The notes under the pieces are model-generated. The model had not been told where the DNA came from. It worked only from the letters and a program-made list of their open reading frames with translations, and made no database searches. The translations under genes were made by a program, and so were the position numbers. DNA of 64,000 nt from Muribaculaceae bacterium (GTDB taxonomy: Bacteria; Bacteroidota; Bacteroidia; Bacteroidales; Muribaculaceae), in NCBI GenBank assembly GCA_022484565.1, contig JAKVKZ010000002.1, positions 29,615 to 93,614 of the forward strand, read 5' to 3'. Shown here in pieces: positions 60,354 to 64,000 of the stretch (within the stretch, counting starts at the first letter, position 1; each line of letters begins with the position of its first letter).

Positions 60354-60386
60354 GGTGCGCTTCTCGGAAGTTTCGGGAAGCGCACC
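60354..60386 (-). terminator. Hairpin downstream of hpf
   Basis: Perfect 10-bp stem GGTGCGCTTC/GAAGCGCACC. Confidence 0.55.
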
Positions 60387-60412
60387 CACACATTATTATT
60401 TATTGTTTTGAT

Positions 60413-60709
60413 TTACTTCTTGTCCTTTTTGGTTTTCTCAAGTTGGCGTTTCAGAGCGTCAATTGCCAAGTCGATTGCCTCCTCAAAAGTGTCGGCAGTT
60501 TTCGACGCGAACAGATCCTCGTGTGTGGGAAGAATAAGCTTGATGCCAGCCTCCTTGTTCATAGCCGTTTCCGGTTTCACTACTTTCAGTGTCACGTCGG
60601 CGACGCTGATTTCCTCGTGGTGACGGCAGAGTTTTTCCACCTTTTTACTAATGAATTCTTCAAGCTTCTCCGATACATCGAAGTGAATGGCTTTGATTTT
60701 AACTTCCAT
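60413..60709 (-). CDS. hpf: Ribosome hibernation promoting factor / RaiA family
   Basis: MEVKIKAIHFDVSEKLEEFISKKVEKLCRHHEEI. Confidence 0.93.
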   Translation of the reverse strand: MEVKIKAIHFDVSEKLEEFISKKVEKLCRHHEEISVADVTLKVVKPETAMNKEAGIKLILPTHEDLFASKTADTFEEAIDLAIDALKRQLEKTKKDKK

Positions 60710-61607
60710 AGTAATCCTCCTTTTTTTGTGCCCTTGGATGGGCGAGTTTGTAATTGTTTTTTAGCTCACTAAAAGTGATATGCGTATACACTTGCGTTGC
60801 CGCAAGCGATTCATGTCCCAATAATTCCTTCACGCTGTCGATTCCTGCTCCGCCGTTCAGCATTGCCGAGGCGAATGTGTGGCGCAGCACATGCGGGCTG
60901 AGTTTCTGGCCACCGCCCACTGTGAGCAGTGCATTATGCACGGTGTTATATACCAGCGACGGATATAGTGGCTCTCCGTTTGGCCTTACGAACAGTGTTG
61001 TGCAGGCTTTTCCTACTTCTTTGTCGCGCAATTTGCGGTAATGCTCTATCGCATCTCTCAATTCATCGCCGAATGGCACTATTCTGTCCTTGTCGCGCTT
61101 ACCGTGCACCTTCATCTCGCAGCTATCGGTGTCAACATTGCTGTCGAGCAGCCCGATTAGTTCTGCACGCCGTATGCCGGTGGAGTAGAGTGTCAGCACA
61201 ATCAGCCTGTCGCGCACGGCTATGAAGTCGTTCTCGTCGATTGGCTCTGCAAGAAGTGTGTCCATGCTGCTTTGGCGTATGTAGCTTGGCAGTTTCTTTG
61301 GTATCTTTGCCAATTCTATGTCGGCTGCGGGGTCGGCGTCAACTTCACCGTGCTTCATCAGGTATTTATAAAGTGCGCGTACCGCCTGCACCTTACGGCG
61401 CACCGTGCGTGCCACATCGCCTGAATTTGCAAGCTGAACCATCCATGCCCGCACATCGTTCTGGGTGACGCCTTTAGGCTCGAATTTCTCCTCTCCGCCC
61501 GCTATGAAGTCGGTGAATTGCCGTAAATCGTTCTTATACGACAAAACGGTATAAGTTGAAAGATTCAACTCATACCGCAGATATTTTAAGAATGATTCGA
61601 TTAGCAT
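60699..61607 (-). CDS. XerC/XerD-like tyrosine recombinase
   Basis: TGIRRAELIGL, HVLRHTFASAMLNGGAGIDSVKELLGHESLAATQVYTH. Confidence 0.95.
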   Translation of the reverse strand: MLIESFLKYLRYELNLSTYTVLSYKNDLRQFTDFIAGGEEKFEPKGVTQNDVRAWMVQLANSGDVARTVRRKVQAVRALYKYLMKHGEVDADPAADIELAKIPKKLPSYIRQSSMDTLLAEPIDENDFIAVRDRLIVLTLYSTGIRRAELIGLLDSNVDTDSCEMKVHGKRDKDRIVPFGDELRDAIEHYRKLRDKEVGKACTTLFVRPNGEPLYPSLVYNTVHNALLTVGGGQKLSPHVLRHTFASAMLNGGAGIDSVKELLGHESLAATQVYTHITFSELKNNYKLAHPRAQKKEDYYGS

Positions 61608-61680
61608 TGTAGCGCACCTTTTAATTCTTACGCTACGAATATAAGCTAATTTTTTATATCTTCCAAATAAATTCGGACTT

Positions 61681-61872
61681 TTATTCTTCCTTTGAATGAA
61701 GTTTTTCTACATAAATAGCCTTCATTATTTTCTTGCGATTCGTAACTGACGGCTTTTCAAATGCTTGACGATTGCGGAGTTCCTTCACAATACCTGTCTT
61801 CTCGAATTTTCTTTTGAACTTTTTCAAAGCCCTTTCAATGTTTTCGCCTTCTTTTACTTGTACGATAATCAT
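61681..61872 (-). CDS. rpsU: 30S ribosomal protein S21
   Basis: MIIVQVKEGENIERALKKFKRKFEKTGIVKELRNRQAFEKPS. Confidence 0.97.
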   Translation of the reverse strand: MIIVQVKEGENIERALKKFKRKFEKTGIVKELRNRQAFEKPSVTNRKKIMKAIYVEKLHSKEE

Positions 61873-61914
61873 TTCTTTATGTTTGTTATTAATTTATTTT
61901 TTTGTTTAGCGGTG

Positions 61915-61945
61915 CAAAATTATTCATTCTTTTTCATTCTGCAAA
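61915..61945 (-). promoter_or_regulatory. Putative rpsU promoter (TTTG-N19-TAATTTTG)
   Basis: Minus-strand TTTG 61942-61945, 19-nt spacer, TAATTTTG 61915-61922. Confidence 0.6.
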
Positions 61946-62074
61946 ACTTTTATAGATATTTTTCAAAATAATTCTGTCTTATCGATTTTATTGTGCGATT
62001 ATACTCATTGCGTGCGTTACATATAATATAGGTGTGGCGATTTTTCATGTTATGGTGATTGGCGGCTTTCATAT

Positions 62075-62677
62075 CTATTGCTTTTCATGCTGTTTTTCCC
62101 ATTCCCATTCTTTGCGCGTCATTTGGAAGCATTCCATGTCCATGACGGCTCCATCGTAACGTGTCTCTGCCTTTTGAAGTGTCACCTGAAAATTGAAGCC
62201 GCATTTCAGAATTACCCTTCGTGAACTGGCATTGTGCGGGTAGCAGCTTACTGTGATGCTCTCAAGATTTGCTGCGTTGAACCCGTAATCGATAATCGCA
62301 TTTACGGCTTCCGTCATAATTCCCTGATTCCAGTAATCCTTATTGAGCGAATATCCGAGTTCGAGTGAGCCTTTGATTATTCTTAATGGATTTTGAGTTA
62401 AGCCTATTGTCCCGATGAATTTGTCTGATTCTTTTAAGATTATGCCGAAAGCAAGGTCTTTCCCAAGAAAATAGTTGTTGATTATATTCTTTGTCTCCTC
62501 AATGCTTTCATGTGGTCGCCATCCTGCATTACGTCCAACTTCATCGTCGGAAGCATAGGCAAAGAAGGCTGCCGCATCGTCGATTGTTACATGGCGTAGT
62601 AAAAGTCGGGGAGTGTCCAATAATATTTCAGAGTCATTCATAAGGGAAAGAAAATAAAAAAGAAATGGCGGAATCAC
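62075..62677 (-). CDS. GNAT family N-acetyltransferase (RimJ/RimL-like)
   Basis: ILLDTPRLLLRHVTIDDA...GYSLNKDYWNQGIMTEAV...CYPHNASSRRVILKCGF. Confidence 0.92.
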   Translation of the reverse strand: MIPPFLFYFLSLMNDSEILLDTPRLLLRHVTIDDAAAFFAYASDDEVGRNAGWRPHESIEETKNIINNYFLGKDLAFGIILKESDKFIGTIGLTQNPLRIIKGSLELGYSLNKDYWNQGIMTEAVNAIIDYGFNAANLESITVSCYPHNASSRRVILKCGFNFQVTLQKAETRYDGAVMDMECFQMTRKEWEWEKQHEKQ

Positions 62678-62712
62678 TTTGCTGTGAGCGATGCCGCCAT
62701 TATGATAATCTG

Positions 62713-64000
62713 TTAGAATTCTGCATTCTTAGGTGTGCGCGGGAACGGAATCACGTCGCGGATGTTGTTCATGCCTGTAACGAACAGCACGAGGCGCTCA
62801 AATCCAAGTCCGAAGCCGGAGTGTGGCACTGTGCCGAATTTGCGTGTGTCGAGATACCACCACATGTCCTTCATAGGAATGTGTAGCTCTTCGATGCGCT
62901 GGTTCAGTTTCTCAAAGTTCTCTTCACGTTCTGAACCGCCGATGATTTCACCTATTTGCGGGAATAGCACGTCCATGGCGCGGACGGTTTTGCCGTCGTC
63001 GTTCTGCTTCATATAGAAAGCCTTGATTTCCTTAGGATAATCGGTAAGGATTACAGGGCGCTTGAAATGGTCCTCAACGAGGAAACGCTCATGCTCACTC
63101 TGCAGGTCGATACCCCATGAAACTGGGAATTCAAATTTCTTGCCGGATGCCTCAAGAATCTTTATTCCTTCAGTGTAAGGCAGGCGTACAAATTCGCAGT
63201 TGATTACATCTTGAAGACGCTTTGGCAGATTTTCGTCGTACATTTTAGCGAGGAAATCAATGTCGTCCTTGCAATGCTCAAGTGCGTAGCTTATACAATA
63301 TTTGATGAACTCCTCAGCGAGGTCCATATTGTCCTTGATATCGTTGAAAGCCACTTCAGGTTCTACCATCCAGAATTCAGCGAGATGGCGTGGAGTGTTG
63401 GAGTTTTCGGCACGGAACGTTGGGCCGAAAGTGTAGATGGCGCCAAGTGCAGTGGCTCCAAGCTCGCCTTCAAGTTGTCCTGATACGGTAAGGCTTGTCT
63501 GCTTGCCGAAGAAATCTTCTGAATAGTCAATCTTTCCTTCATCTGTAAGGGGCGGTTTCTTCATGTCGAGGGTTGTGACCTGGAACATTTCGCCTGCTCC
63601 TTCGCAATCGCTTGCTGTGATTAGAGGGGTGTTGAGATAGAAAAATCCGCGGTCGTTGAAGAATTTGTGTATGGCAAACGCCAGATTGTGGCGAATGCGG
63701 AGCACTGCGCTGAATGTGTTTGTGCGTGGGCGCAAATGAGCCTTTTCACGCAAAAACTCCAATGAGTGTCCTTTTTTCTGCAATGGGTATTCTTCTGGGT
63801 CGGCTGTGCCGTACACGCCGAATGTGTTGGCTTGTATTTCACAGGTCTGGCCTTTGCCTTGCGATGCCACAAGCAGTCCTTCCACGTGAAGGCTTGAGCC
63901 TGTGGTGATAAGTTTCAGGTCGTCATCGCTGAACTTGCTCAGGTCGAACACGATTTGTATGTTTTTTATAGTCGAGCCATCGTTGAGCGCCACAAATTGT
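62713..64000 (-). CDS. asnS: Asparagine--tRNA ligase (C-terminal part; N-terminus beyond window end)
   Basis: Class II aaRS motifs [53 protein letters not shown] stays open to the window edge. Confidence 0.96.
   Translation of the reverse strand, partial: QFVALNDGSTIKNIQIVFDLSKFSDDDLKLITTGSSLHVEGLLVASQGKGQTCEIQANTFGVYGTADPEEYPLQKKGHSLEFLREKAHLRPRTNTFSAVLRIRHNLAFAIHKFFNDRGFFYLNTPLITASDCEGAGEMFQVTTLDMKKPPLTDEGKIDYSEDFFGKQTSLTVSGQLEGELGATALGAIYTFGPTFRAENSNTPRHLAEFWMVEPEVAFNDIKDNMDLAEEFIKYCISYALEHCKDDIDFLAKMYDENLPKRLQDVINCEFVRLPYTEGIKILEASGKKFEFPVSWGIDLQSEHERFLVEDHFKRPVILTDYPKEIKAFYMKQNDDGKTVRAMDVLFPQIGEIIGGSEREENFEKLNQRIEELHIPMKDMWWYLDTRKFGTVPHSGFGLGFERLVLFVTGMNNIRDVIPFPRTPKNAEF

Noticed and set aside
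60699-61607. Tyrosine recombinase as a marker of a mobile element or integron
   Set aside because: Sequence and position (next to hpf and rpsU) fit a chromosomal XerC/D-type housekeeping recombinase; no att-like repeats or cargo seen
61873-61900. Strong Shine-Dalgarno expected upstream of rpsU for S21 autoregulation
   Set aside because: Upstream sequence is AACAAACATAAAGAAATG with no clear SD, so no evidence for that mechanism here

Overview
The window is a chromosomal segment of a Bacteroidales-type bacterium. Family-level placement, possibly Muribaculaceae, is only inferred from gene content and TTTG-N20-TAnnTTTG promoters. Housekeeping content includes rimO (partial), ftsY, mutS2, lgt, rpoC-rpoB-rplL-rplJ-rplA-rplK-nusG-secE-tRNA(Trp)-tuf-tRNA(Thr, Gly, Tyr, Thr), hpf, a XerC/D-like recombinase, rpsU and asnS (partial). 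Accessory content includes a GH13 plus six-hairpin glycosidase pair, a SusC/SusD plus histidine-acid-phosphatase (MINPP-like) operon with a DUF6377-type regulator, and a cobalamin-riboswitch-controlled BtuB/BtuG-like uptake locus. The best candidate for an undescribed system is the tight seven-gene operon at about 17.2-26.6 kb. It encodes a vWA-like lipoprotein, a four-TM protein, a tubulin/FtsZ-like protein, a 1142-aa Hsp70/actin-like ATPase, a membrane coiled-coil protein, a retropepsin-like lipoprotein and a zinc-ribbon membrane protein. Smaller notable signals are a promoter-plus-terminator intergenic sRNA candidate (~15.64-15.76 kb), a 32-bp-phased palindromic repeat array upstream of an AAA ATPase, a duplicated 49-bp promoter module, and two tRNAs with altered elbow positions (one an apparent A19-U56 covariation). 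No CRISPR array, rRNA or transposon was seen. All family calls come from reading the sequence without database searches.
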